Below, one piece after another: positions 43,201 through 50,012 of a stretch of DNA of 64,000 nt. The stretch is from a virus: positions 84,929 to 148,928 of IMG/VR virus record IMGVR_UViG_3300027754_003437. The stretch is one strand, 5' to 3'. The notes beneath the pieces were generated by a model. The model was not told where the DNA came from. It searched no databases and saw nothing but the letters and a program-made list of their open reading frames with translations. Made by a program: the position numbers and the translations under genes. Every line of letters begins with the position of its first letter. Position 1 is the stretch's first letter.

Positions 43201-43469
43201 TAGTATGGCTGATTGTTTTCTTCATTGATTTTAAAACCAGGTTGTAAGTTGCCTTCGTTGTCGTAGGCCGGGAATTGACTGGGATCACTTGCTGGTCGTA
43301 CTGCTGAGTCTTTTGCGGCAGTTTGATACACAGTTTTTTTAGTATTGGTAGTGGTATTCGGTACTGTGTTGGTCGTAGGAGGTTTAGGAGGGTTTGCTAC
43401 CACTGTAGTTGTTCCGCCGTCAGATTCCGGGGCAGTTCCACCAGCAGAATTTATTAAATATGGATCCAT
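40275..43469 (-). CDS. Repeat-rich baseplate or tail-tube-associated protein (1064 aa)
   Basis: The ordered part is the last 250 residues: WRVRLSLGPKAQYLYNANDP, then VIFPYTPNITTTYSANYEQY, GDIQIRGTFTAQNTTEANYL and VISSFNYTLPNDVDYIRT. I recognise this as a conserved structural domain of T4-like aquatic phages, possibly the tube-initiator or cap slot (gp48/gp54), without proof. The first 800 residues are acidic, Asn/Gly/Asp-rich and repetitive: two ASDPSQFP...GVGP units near 56-142 and five copies of VD.NN.GEGF...GGFV... at about 147, 325, 605, 653 and 701. It is first in the leftward structural operon, behind a GGTAAATA site. Confidence 0.6.
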   Translation of the reverse strand: MDPYLINSAGGTAPESDGGTTTVVANPPKPPTTNTVPNTTTNTKKTVYQTAAKDSAVRPASDPSQFPAYDNEGNLQPGFKINEENNQPYYAGVGPSTKDTPVQPASDPSQFPQYDDDGNLMPGFKINQENGQPYYAGVGPATSKAAVDTNNGGEGFGLGTSDGNGGFVNAQGDPVDSNGMPIAGVPPTTYSSPVNNPYYGLTPTQLQDLGGADPTDPYIRARLGIPQLPDSTLIATSGFGFGNLNTGLPSIDNALGTIKGLFGGLLGGGTGGGSGLSSLFTNFSATVGGLFGAKPTASTTAATTGSGTAALVAPVTGPPTSNTAVDTNNGGEGFGLGTPDGNGGFVNAQGDPVDSVGMPIAGVPPTTYSGTTLDADQADAFYNGTGTLTADQRTAQDQQTAADAAALYPGTNNTNLKNIDAANGAIARNEVGISNAEQIIAENNAELADANISDARRAELEANNASQENYIRLANDNTAEQELVIEANADGYAAGGGNPDSGQGPGQVAALVDPGLQPDFVTDAEQIATRDRIAVGQAQDFNTNEDPFETSRLEAEQNLANQQPADTNLDVDPLTDNELAVQEAFQQDQRDQLASENFVEFPPPVDVNNSGEGFGNVFPDGFGGFVNGDGQPVDANGSLIPTGDNVTESAALVDVNNSGEGFGNVFPDGFGGFVNGDGQPVDANGSLIPTGDNLTQSAALVDPGTGGEGFDVKPDPEGSGGFVDSSGNPVDQFGMPIEAVQPTSYPPDAVDPLSTGYTSDAEQIASQNLFQGANDAVSEEAAQSAAIVRRAKQQSTIQARYKQPGNTDWRVRLSLGPKAQYLYNANDPGILAPLKAGSGTDGVIFPYTPNITTTYSANYEQYDLVHSNYRGLFYKNSRVGDIQIRGTFTAQNTTEANYLLAVIHFFRSATKMFYGQDPERGTPPPICLLNGFGGYQFSDHPVVISSFNYTLPNDVDYIRTTNPNNFGLNLNNRYNPSGASLPAGGSLSGLTRLANALLTKGAQAPPPSPNSVAGSVQNLVPSSYVPTKMEIDITLIPAQTRAQISKQFSLAGFANGDLLKGGFW
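41370..41657 (-). repeat. Two near-identical 144-bp tandem repeats (48-residue unit)
   Basis: Two units start at residues 605 and 653 of the 1064-aa protein and differ at only a few positions. Each begins VDVNNSGEGFGNVFPDGF and carries FVNGDGQPVDANGSLIPTGD. A diverged third unit (VDPGTGGEGF) follows, and two older relatives (VDTNNGGEGFGLGT) occur near residues 147 and 325. High DNA identity suggests recent duplication. Confidence 0.85.
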
Positions 43470-43487
43470 TTGAGTATTCCTATATGT

Positions 43488-43495
43488 TATTTACC
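43488..43495 (-). promoter_or_regulatory. Late-promoter-like site for the leftward structural operon (GGTAAATA)
   Basis: GGTAAATA lies 18 bases before the ATG at 43469, at the head of the 32-kb leftward block. A TAGGA ribosome site follows at suitable distance. The same string AAATAACAT follows the core in the site before gene 68. Confidence 0.5.
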
Positions 43496-43527
43496 CATTT
43501 CTAAAACGGCGTATTTTAACAAACAGG

Positions 43528-43555
43528 TTGACAAGTGTTGTAAATGTGCTACAAT
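43528..43555 (+). promoter_or_regulatory. Sigma70-like promoter for gp55 operon
   Basis: TTGACA at 43528-43533 and TACAAT at 43550-43555 with a 16-base spacer form a good host-type promoter. It is followed by AGGAG (43567-43571) and the gp55 ATG. AATAAATA overlaps the -10, so a late-type site may also be present. Host-type control suits gp55, which must be made before late transcription. Confidence 0.7.
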
Positions 43556-43583
43556 AAATACATAACAGGAGACACAGTCACTC

Positions 43584-44480
43584 ATGACTTTATTACCCAA
43601 GGCGGCACCTCGTGTCAATTATCTCAACAACAGAGATATTTTAAAAGAAATTCACCTCAGTAAAAACAACTACTGCTGGTATCAAGACCGAGCAATGGAT
43701 CATCAATTTGATATTATTTTGCCTAGTATAGACAAGATCAACCAACGTACTATAGCAGAAGCTAGGCGCAACCGAGCAGATCGTTTAAAGCGAGAAGGTA
43801 CTATTGTAGACCCTAAAAAGATACCCAACACAGAAATTGTGTTCCGTATCACTTGCTGGGAACACATACCCCGGGCGCCTAAAAAAGTAACCAAAGCCGA
43901 AGCCAAAAAGCGCAAGTTAGAAGAAATACTAGATCTAGATGATGCCACCGAGGATGATCCGTTGGCAGACATTGTGGATGTGCCTGTGTTGGACATGAAT
44001 CACGTGCGTGTGAACTTTCCCCCGTTTGAGCACTATCGCATAGACGATGAAAAGAGACCATTCATTGTGGGCCGTAGTCACTGGCGGGGAGATTTGGTCT
44101 CAGGTGAGTTTTCCAAGGACCATGGAGACATGACCAAAAAACTAGCCCTGATGTTTATGAAATTATGCGAAAGATATGCTACAAGGAGTAACTGGCGTGG
44201 ATACACCTACAACGAAGAAATGCGGGGGCAAGCCTTGCTACAACTCAGTCAAATCGGATTGCAATTTGACGAATCAAAATCGCAGAACCCTTTTGCGTAT
44301 TATACTGCCGCTATCACTAATAGTTTCACTCGTATCTTGAACATTGAAAAGAAAAATCAAAACATCCGTGACGACATTTTGGAGATGAACGGACTCAATC
44401 CTTCATGGACTAGACAGAACTCTGGCAAACATTCAATGGCCGCCATGTCCGGACCGGTTGTAAGTAGCCTGGATGAGTAG
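43584..44480 (+). CDS. 55: Late-transcription sigma factor gp55 (298 aa)
   Basis: gp55 is the T4 sigma factor that directs host RNA polymerase to TATAAATA late promoters together with the sliding clamp and gp33. The C-terminal half has SNWRGYTYNEEMRGQALLQL and NPFAYYTAAITNSFTRILNI, then LEMNGLNPSWTRQN, the conserved region of gp55 in T4-like phages. The N-terminal half, with a Lys/Arg/Glu-rich stretch and an acidic DLDDATEDDPLADI segment, is extra: T4 gp55 is about 185 aa. The following gene is gp47, the T4 neighbourhood. It has its own sigma70-like promoter. Confidence 0.87.
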   Translation: MTLLPKAAPRVNYLNNRDILKEIHLSKNNYCWYQDRAMDHQFDIILPSIDKINQRTIAEARRNRADRLKREGTIVDPKKIPNTEIVFRITCWEHIPRAPKKVTKAEAKKRKLEEILDLDDATEDDPLADIVDVPVLDMNHVRVNFPPFEHYRIDDEKRPFIVGRSHWRGDLVSGEFSKDHGDMTKKLALMFMKLCERYATRSNWRGYTYNEEMRGQALLQLSQIGLQFDESKSQNPFAYYTAAITNSFTRILNIEKKNQNIRDDILEMNGLNPSWTRQNSGKHSMAAMSGPVVSSLDE

Positions 44481-44492
44481 TATACTAGTAGG

Positions 44493-45509
44493 ATGACAAA
44501 TCTATTTCGTAAAGCCGCGGTCTTCACAGACATTCACTTTGGCTTGAAAAGTAACAGCACTCAACACAACGAGGACTGCCTAAATTTTGTCAAGTGGGCC
44601 ACTGCCAAGGCCCGGGCTGAAGGCTGTGAGACCTGCATGTTCCTGGGCGACTGGCACAACAACCGTGCCAGCCTAAACATTGTCACGCTGAACTACAGCC
44701 TACAAGCACTGGAGCACATGAATGATAATTTTGAAAACGTGTATTTCATTCCTGGTAATCATGATTTGTATTATCGAGACAAGCGCGACATACAAAGTGT
44801 GGAATGGGCAAAGCATCTCCCTAATGTACAGATATGTAACGATTGGTTTAGCCGTGGTGATGTTGTCATTGCTCCTTGGCTTGTAGCCGATGATCACAAG
44901 CGTATTCCTAAACTAAAGGGCAAGTACATGTTTGGGCACTTTGAATTGCCTGGATATCTAATGAATGCCATGGTGGAGATGCCAGATCACGGTGAAGTAC
45001 GCAGAGAAGACTTCGGAAACTTTGAACATGTGTTTACTGGACACTTTCACAAACGACAGACCAAAAAAAACATCACCTACATTGGCAATTGCTTTCCGCA
45101 CAACTATGCCGATGCCGGCGACGACGATCGTGGCATGATGATTCTGGAATGGGGCAAAGAGCCAGAGTTTCATGCCTGGCCCGATCAACCAAGATATCGT
45201 GTGCTGGGCCTGGCCAGCATTATCGACAACGCACCCAAATTATTAGCAACCGGCATGCATGTTCGAGTGCAGTTAGACATTGAAATTTCATACGAAGAAG
45301 CCAACTTCATCAAAGAAAAGTATATCAAAGAATATGGCCTGAGAGAGATGGCTTTGATACCCAACAAGAACAGTTCAGTAGACACAGACATGGCGCCGGG
45401 CGAAGTCAAGTTTGAATCAGTGGATCAAATTGTCACAGATCAGATTACCAATATTGAGTCAGAATTCTACGACAACAAATTACTGTTGAAGATTTATCAG
45501 ACTTTATGA
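44493..45509 (+). CDS. 47: Recombination nuclease subunit gp47 (338 aa, Mre11/SbcD-like)
   Basis: gp47 is the calcineurin-type phosphoesterase partner of gp46; the complex resects DNA ends to start recombination and recombination-dependent replication. All metal-binding motifs are visible: FTDIHFG (D13, H15), FLGDWHNNR, FIPGNHD, GHFE and FTGHFHKRQ. Length matches T4 gp47 (339 aa). It follows gp55 by 12 bases. Its stop overlaps the start of a radical SAM gene as ATGA, so that gene sits between gp47 and gp46, which are close neighbours in T4. Confidence 0.93.
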   Translation: MTNLFRKAAVFTDIHFGLKSNSTQHNEDCLNFVKWATAKARAEGCETCMFLGDWHNNRASLNIVTLNYSLQALEHMNDNFENVYFIPGNHDLYYRDKRDIQSVEWAKHLPNVQICNDWFSRGDVVIAPWLVADDHKRIPKLKGKYMFGHFELPGYLMNAMVEMPDHGEVRREDFGNFEHVFTGHFHKRQTKKNITYIGNCFPHNYADAGDDDRGMMILEWGKEPEFHAWPDQPRYRVLGLASIIDNAPKLLATGMHVRVQLDIEISYEEANFIKEKYIKEYGLREMALIPNKNSSVDTDMAPGEVKFESVDQIVTDQITNIESEFYDNKLLLKIYQTL

Positions 45510-46387
45510 TCTTATCAGATACCACATGGTTACAAGTAGAAAACTCAACCAAGTGCAATGCTTGGTGTCCTGGGTGCGGTCGTAATCAAGGTGGGTACAA
45601 ACTTACTCCTGATCTGGTAGTCGAAGACCTGGCCACAGAAAGATTCGAAGAAGTTTTAAAAAAACTTCCCAACTTAGAAACTATACAATTTAGCGGTACC
45701 TACGGAGATACCATGGCTGCTAATAATGTGTTAGAGCACATTGATCTAGCAATAAGGTACGCAGGCAAAATTCAAATTCACACACATGGCGGCATACGTT
45801 CCACTCAATGGTGGACTGACTTAGGAACTCTACTAAAAGATTTGAATCACGATGTGTGGTTTTGTTTAGATGGACTCAAAGGAGTGCATGAAATATATCG
45901 TCAGGGCACAGACTTTGACAAAACCGTTGCCAATGCACAAGCGTTTATTTCTGCTGGCGGTTATGCCACATGGCAGTTTATTCCATGGGCACACAACGAA
46001 CATCAAATAAAAGATTGTATGAGATTAAGTCAGCAGATGGGTTTTAAAAAATTTAAATTTGTAACCAGTGTACGGGAAACTATAAGTGCCCGTCACTGGC
46101 AAACTGGACAACCAATAGAATTTCGACCATGGAGCAGAAGCAATATTACTAATACATATCATTTAAATCCCAAACGCGATAGTATTAGATTGTCTGATTG
46201 CAGACATCTAACAAAAAAAACTGTGTATCTAAACGCCAACGGAAAAATAAGTTCTTGCTGTTATCTAAATGTGCATCGGACTGCTGACGCAGATGTATTA
46301 CCCGATATCGAGAGCGAGATTCTCTCTCAAGCCCATCCATTGTGCTTGACCAATTGCGGCAATGGTGTTAAACTGGTTCATCAATGA
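45506..46387 (+). CDS. Radical SAM/SPASM-like protein between gp47 and gp46 (293 aa)
   Basis: CNAWCPGC at C17, C21 and C24 is the radical SAM cluster motif. In place of GGEP the protein has FSGTYGDT (YGD at 66-68). A SPASM-like C-terminus has cysteines 232, 251, 252, 280 and 284 around VYLNANGKISSCCYLN and CLTNCG, which should bind an auxiliary Fe-S cluster. ATGA overlaps at both ends couple it to gp47 and gp46. Relatives with the same C(x)YGD pattern occur at 48131 and 50002. The substrate is unknown. Confidence 0.85.
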   Translation: MILSDTTWLQVENSTKCNAWCPGCGRNQGGYKLTPDLVVEDLATERFEEVLKKLPNLETIQFSGTYGDTMAANNVLEHIDLAIRYAGKIQIHTHGGIRSTQWWTDLGTLLKDLNHDVWFCLDGLKGVHEIYRQGTDFDKTVANAQAFISAGGYATWQFIPWAHNEHQIKDCMRLSQQMGFKKFKFVTSVRETISARHWQTGQPIEFRPWSRSNITNTYHLNPKRDSIRLSDCRHLTKKTVYLNANGKISSCCYLNVHRTADADVLPDIESEILSQAHPLCLTNCGNGVKLVHQ

Positions 46388-48147
46388 TTCAAATTAAAAA
46401 TTTAACTGTTAAAAACTTCATGAGTGTGGGTGCGGCCACTCAAGGCATCGACTTTGACCGTAGTGATCTCACGCTTGTGCTGGGCGAGAATTTGGACTTG
46501 GGCGGCGACGGCTCACGCAACGGCACAGGCAAGACCACAATCATCAATGCTCTAAGTTATGCCTTGTATGGACAAGCACTGAGTAACATCCGCAAAGACA
46601 ATCTGGTAAACAAGACCAATGGCAAGAACATGTTGGTCAGTTTGGACTTTGCAGTCAATGCACAAGAGTACAGAATTGAACGTGGACGCAAACCCAATGT
46701 GCTACGTTTCTATATCAACAACGAACACAAGGCCGCTGAAGACGAAGCACAAGGCGACAGTCGTGAAACACAAGATGCCATTGAGCGTGTGATGAACATG
46801 AGTCATGACATGTTCCGACATGTGCTGGCCTTGAACACTTATACAGAACCTTTCTTAAGTTTGAAGGCCAATGATCAGCGAACTATCATTGAGCAGTTGC
46901 TGGGTATTACCTTGTTGAGTGAACGTGCTGATGCAATCAAAGAACTCAATCGCCAGACCAAAGATGCTATTCAGGCAGAAGAGTTTCGTATCCGTGCTGT
47001 GCAAGAAGCCAACAAACGCATTGAAGAACAAATTGAAAGTCTGCGCAAGCGCCAACGTCTTTGGACAGCCAAACGTGACGAAGATGTGGGCAAACTACAA
47101 CAGGCCATTGCGGATCTTGAACACATTGACATTGATGCTGAAGTACAGGCACACAGAGATCTAGAAGCATTTCATGTGAAGAAAAAAGCCCTAGACGATG
47201 CCAGTCGTTACATTCGTCAAATTGATTCTGATGATGCCAAACTAAATCGACTGCTAGACAAACTCAAAACAGAAATTGAGGCCCTGGATGCTCACCGGTG
47301 TCACTCATGCGGTCAGGACTTGCACGATGACAAGCAGGACGAGTTGAAACAGACCAAGCAGGCCTTGGTACAAGAAACAGCACTACAACTCCTGGCCAAT
47401 GACACACAACGCCAAGGGCATGAAGATACCGTTATCCAGATTGGTACATTAGGCACAGCACCCATGGTGTTTTACGATTCGCTTGAGCAAGCATTGAATC
47501 ATCGTAATACTGTGGAAACCCTACGCAAAGATTTGACCTCACGATCTGCTGATGCAGATCCTTACGAAGAACAAATTGCAGACATGCAAGGACAGGCCTT
47601 GCAAGTTGTGTCATATGACACACTGAACGAACTTACTCGTTTGCAAGATCACCAGGACTTCTTGCTCAAACTGTTGACATCAAAAGACAGTTTTGTACGC
47701 AAGAAGATCATTGATCAAAACTTGAGTTATCTAAACGCCCGTCTCACACACTATTTGGATCGTATTGGCTTGCCACACACTGTGAAGTTTCAAAACGATT
47801 TGACTGTGAGCATTGAAGAACTGGGTCGTGAATTAGATTTTGATAATTTGAGTCGTGGTGAACGTAACAGATTGATACTAAGTATGAGTTGGGCGTTCCG
47901 TGATGTTTGGGAAAGTTTGTACTCACCAATCAACTTGCTGTTCATTGATGAACTGATTGACAACGGGCTAGACACACAAGGTGTAGAGAACGCACTGGCT
48001 TTGTTGAAAAAGATGAGCAGAGAGCGTCACAAGTCAATCTGGCTTGTTTCACACAGAGATGAACTGGCTGGACGTGTGGAGAACATTCTCAAGGTAATCA
48101 AAGAGAACGGTTTCACTAGTTATAACACGGATGTTGAACTTGCGTGA
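46384..48147 (+). CDS. 46: Recombination ATPase subunit gp46 (587 aa, Rad50/SbcC-like)
   Basis: gp46 is the SMC-like ATPase that works with gp47. Walker A is GSRNGTGKT (residues 43-51). A long central coiled coil leads to a zinc hook CHSCG (C306, C309) and back. The C-terminus has the ABC signature LSRGERNRLILSMSW and a Walker B LLFIDELIDNGLD. Length is close to T4 gp46 (560 aa). Its start overlaps the inserted radical SAM gene as ATGA and its stop overlaps the next radical SAM gene by 17 bases. Confidence 0.94.
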   Translation: MIQIKNLTVKNFMSVGAATQGIDFDRSDLTLVLGENLDLGGDGSRNGTGKTTIINALSYALYGQALSNIRKDNLVNKTNGKNMLVSLDFAVNAQEYRIERGRKPNVLRFYINNEHKAAEDEAQGDSRETQDAIERVMNMSHDMFRHVLALNTYTEPFLSLKANDQRTIIEQLLGITLLSERADAIKELNRQTKDAIQAEEFRIRAVQEANKRIEEQIESLRKRQRLWTAKRDEDVGKLQQAIADLEHIDIDAEVQAHRDLEAFHVKKKALDDASRYIRQIDSDDAKLNRLLDKLKTEIEALDAHRCHSCGQDLHDDKQDELKQTKQALVQETALQLLANDTQRQGHEDTVIQIGTLGTAPMVFYDSLEQALNHRNTVETLRKDLTSRSADADPYEEQIADMQGQALQVVSYDTLNELTRLQDHQDFLLKLLTSKDSFVRKKIIDQNLSYLNARLTHYLDRIGLPHTVKFQNDLTVSIEELGRELDFDNLSRGERNRLILSMSWAFRDVWESLYSPINLLFIDELIDNGLDTQGVENALALLKKMSRERHKSIWLVSHRDELAGRVENILKVIKENGFTSYNTDVELA

Positions 48148-48985
48148 TGTAAAAGTATTACACCTAGAACCCACAGACGTGTGCCAAGCGGCATGTGCGT
48201 TGTGTGCTAGAGAAACTGACAAAAACTTTAGAAAAGATCGTCAGCATCATCTCGCTATGAATCAAATACTACGAGTGTTTGGCAAAGAAAAAATTCAACA
48301 ACTAGACAAAATGTTCATGTGTGGCAATTATGGTGATCCTGCCGCTGGTAAGCATACCTTAGATATCTTTCAAGAATTTAGAAAGATTAATCCCAACATT
48401 GTGCTAGGCATGAATACCAATGGTGGTATGCAAACTACATTTTGGTGGCACGAACTAGCAAAAATATTAAATCAGCCACAGGACTATGTGGTATTTTCAA
48501 TTGATGGCCTAGAGTCCACCAATGCTACATACCGTCAAAATGTAGTTTGGAACAAACTAATGAGCAATGCTCGATCGTTTGTGGAAGCAGGCGGTTCTGC
48601 ACATTGGGACATGTTGGTATATCGCCACAATCAACACGAGGTTGATGCTTGTGAACAACTGGCCAGAGATTTAGGATTCTCTTGGTTCCGAGCCAAAGTT
48701 TCAAAACGTGGATTTACTGAATCGCTACAGTTTCCCACAGGATGGCAATCAATAGAAAAGCAGGCCACTGGTATCAGTTGTCATGCGTTACGAGAGCAAA
48801 GTGTTTACATAGATGCACAAGGCCGTCTCGGACCTTGCTGTTGGTTGGGCGCAAGACAATTAGATTTTGTTACAGATGTAGATACTATTCCCACACAGGA
48901 TCCTGTGTGCTTGTCTGCATGTGGGCAAACTGCCTTGGGCACAGCATTTGATCAACAGTGGCAAAGAGAGGTAGCATTATGTTAG
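48131..48985 (+). CDS. Radical SAM/SPASM-like protein (284 aa)
   Basis: The cluster motif CQAACALC is at C18, C22 and C25, and the GGEP position holds MCGNYGDP (YGDP at 67-70). The SPASM-like end has C217, C236, C237, C260 and C264 in the same order as the 293-aa protein (VYIDAQGRLGPCCW, CLSACG). The middle has VVFSIDGLESTNATYRQN, shared in type with the 572-aa protein (FNIDGLETTNWLYRRN). It overlaps gp46 by 17 bases. It is therefore a paralogue of the genes on either side of it. Confidence 0.86.
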   Translation: MLNLRDVKVLHLEPTDVCQAACALCARETDKNFRKDRQHHLAMNQILRVFGKEKIQQLDKMFMCGNYGDPAAGKHTLDIFQEFRKINPNIVLGMNTNGGMQTTFWWHELAKILNQPQDYVVFSIDGLESTNATYRQNVVWNKLMSNARSFVEAGGSAHWDMLVYRHNQHEVDACEQLARDLGFSWFRAKVSKRGFTESLQFPTGWQSIEKQATGISCHALREQSVYIDAQGRLGPCCWLGARQLDFVTDVDTIPTQDPVCLSACGQTALGTAFDQQWQREVALC

Positions 48986-49019
48986 TTGATGCTATATATA
49001 ATATTGTTGTTTGACTTTG

Positions 49020-50012
49020 ATGAATCAATTTACTAAAATTACTCCAACAGAACATTACTTTTTAGTAAGTTGGATCCAACACATCCGATGCAATTATGAT
49101 TGCATGTATTGCCCTGAGAATAGACATAATGATTATTCACCGTTGCCCGATTTTGATACCATGTGTCAACATTGGAAACAAGTTTTTGAAAAAACTAAAC
49201 ATCGTAATCTACCTTACGGCATTAGTTTCAGCGGTGGCGAAGCAACAATAAACAAAGATTTTATTTCATTCATTGAATGGTTATCTGTCAACTACGGTCA
49301 AAATATTGCCAAAATAGGAATTACAACCAATGGCAGCGCATCCATATCATACTATCTGAGACTGTTTGATAAACTTACATTTATCAGTGTAAGCACACAT
49401 TCTGAACACATGTCCAATGACTTTTTAAACAAAATAAAAATTTTGAATACCTACGCAAAAGAACATAACAAAACTGCATTTGTAAATGTCATGCAAGAAT
49501 ACTGGGCAACAGAACAAATTAAAAAAATAGTCGATTTTTGTAAAAAACATGACATTCCATACTCAATTAGCAAAATTAACTATAACTTACCCGGAAGTCG
49601 TACGTGGCCAATTTTTAAAATTGACAAACAATACAAAGACCGCCGAGATTTAGAACTCACACAAGAGTTGATAAATTATAGCAACCAAGAAATAGATCCG
49701 TTTGTAGATCTCAAAGACAACAAATATTACAATATCAAGATAACATCAATAGATAACTCAACCAACTTGATATTTGCATCCAGTTTACGATATTTAAATT
49801 TACATCATTTTAAGGGATGGAAATGTCATGCTGGACTTGACAGAATTTTTATAGCACCCGATACTTCAGTTTACAGTGCCGAATGTGAAAATGATTTCAT
49901 GGGAAAACTTGATGACAACTCATTCAAACTGTTTGACGGTCCGCAAGTGTGCAAACGGGAAACCTGCACTAACAATCCCGATGATCTTCAGGTGACAAAA
50001 TATGCTGTCTAA
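49020..50012 (+). CDS. Radical SAM protein of a different subfamily (330 aa)
   Basis: The ATG at 49020 is used; a TTG three codons earlier is possible. The cluster motif CNYDCMYC is at C24, C28 and C31, and the SAM motif is FSGGEAT (GGEA at 72-75), closer to the canonical form than in the adjacent genes. The C-terminal end has cysteines at 269, 289, 311 and 316 and an AECENDFMGKL segment, a SPASM-like auxiliary cluster. The gene is A/T-rich and Lys/Asn-rich compared with its neighbours, which suggests separate acquisition. It overlaps the next gene by 11 bases. Confidence 0.85.
   Translation: MNQFTKITPTEHYFLVSWIQHIRCNYDCMYCPENRHNDYSPLPDFDTMCQHWKQVFEKTKHRNLPYGISFSGGEATINKDFISFIEWLSVNYGQNIAKIGITTNGSASISYYLRLFDKLTFISVSTHSEHMSNDFLNKIKILNTYAKEHNKTAFVNVMQEYWATEQIKKIVDFCKKHDIPYSISKINYNLPGSRTWPIFKIDKQYKDRRDLELTQELINYSNQEIDPFVDLKDNKYYNIKITSIDNSTNLIFASSLRYLNLHHFKGWKCHAGLDRIFIAPDTSVYSAECENDFMGKLDDNSFKLFDGPQVCKRETCTNNPDDLQVTKYAV

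Noticed and set aside
41370-43310. CRISPR-like array in the repeated region
   Set aside because: The repeats are long, in-frame, coding and directly adjacent, with no unique spacers of constant length; they are protein repeats.
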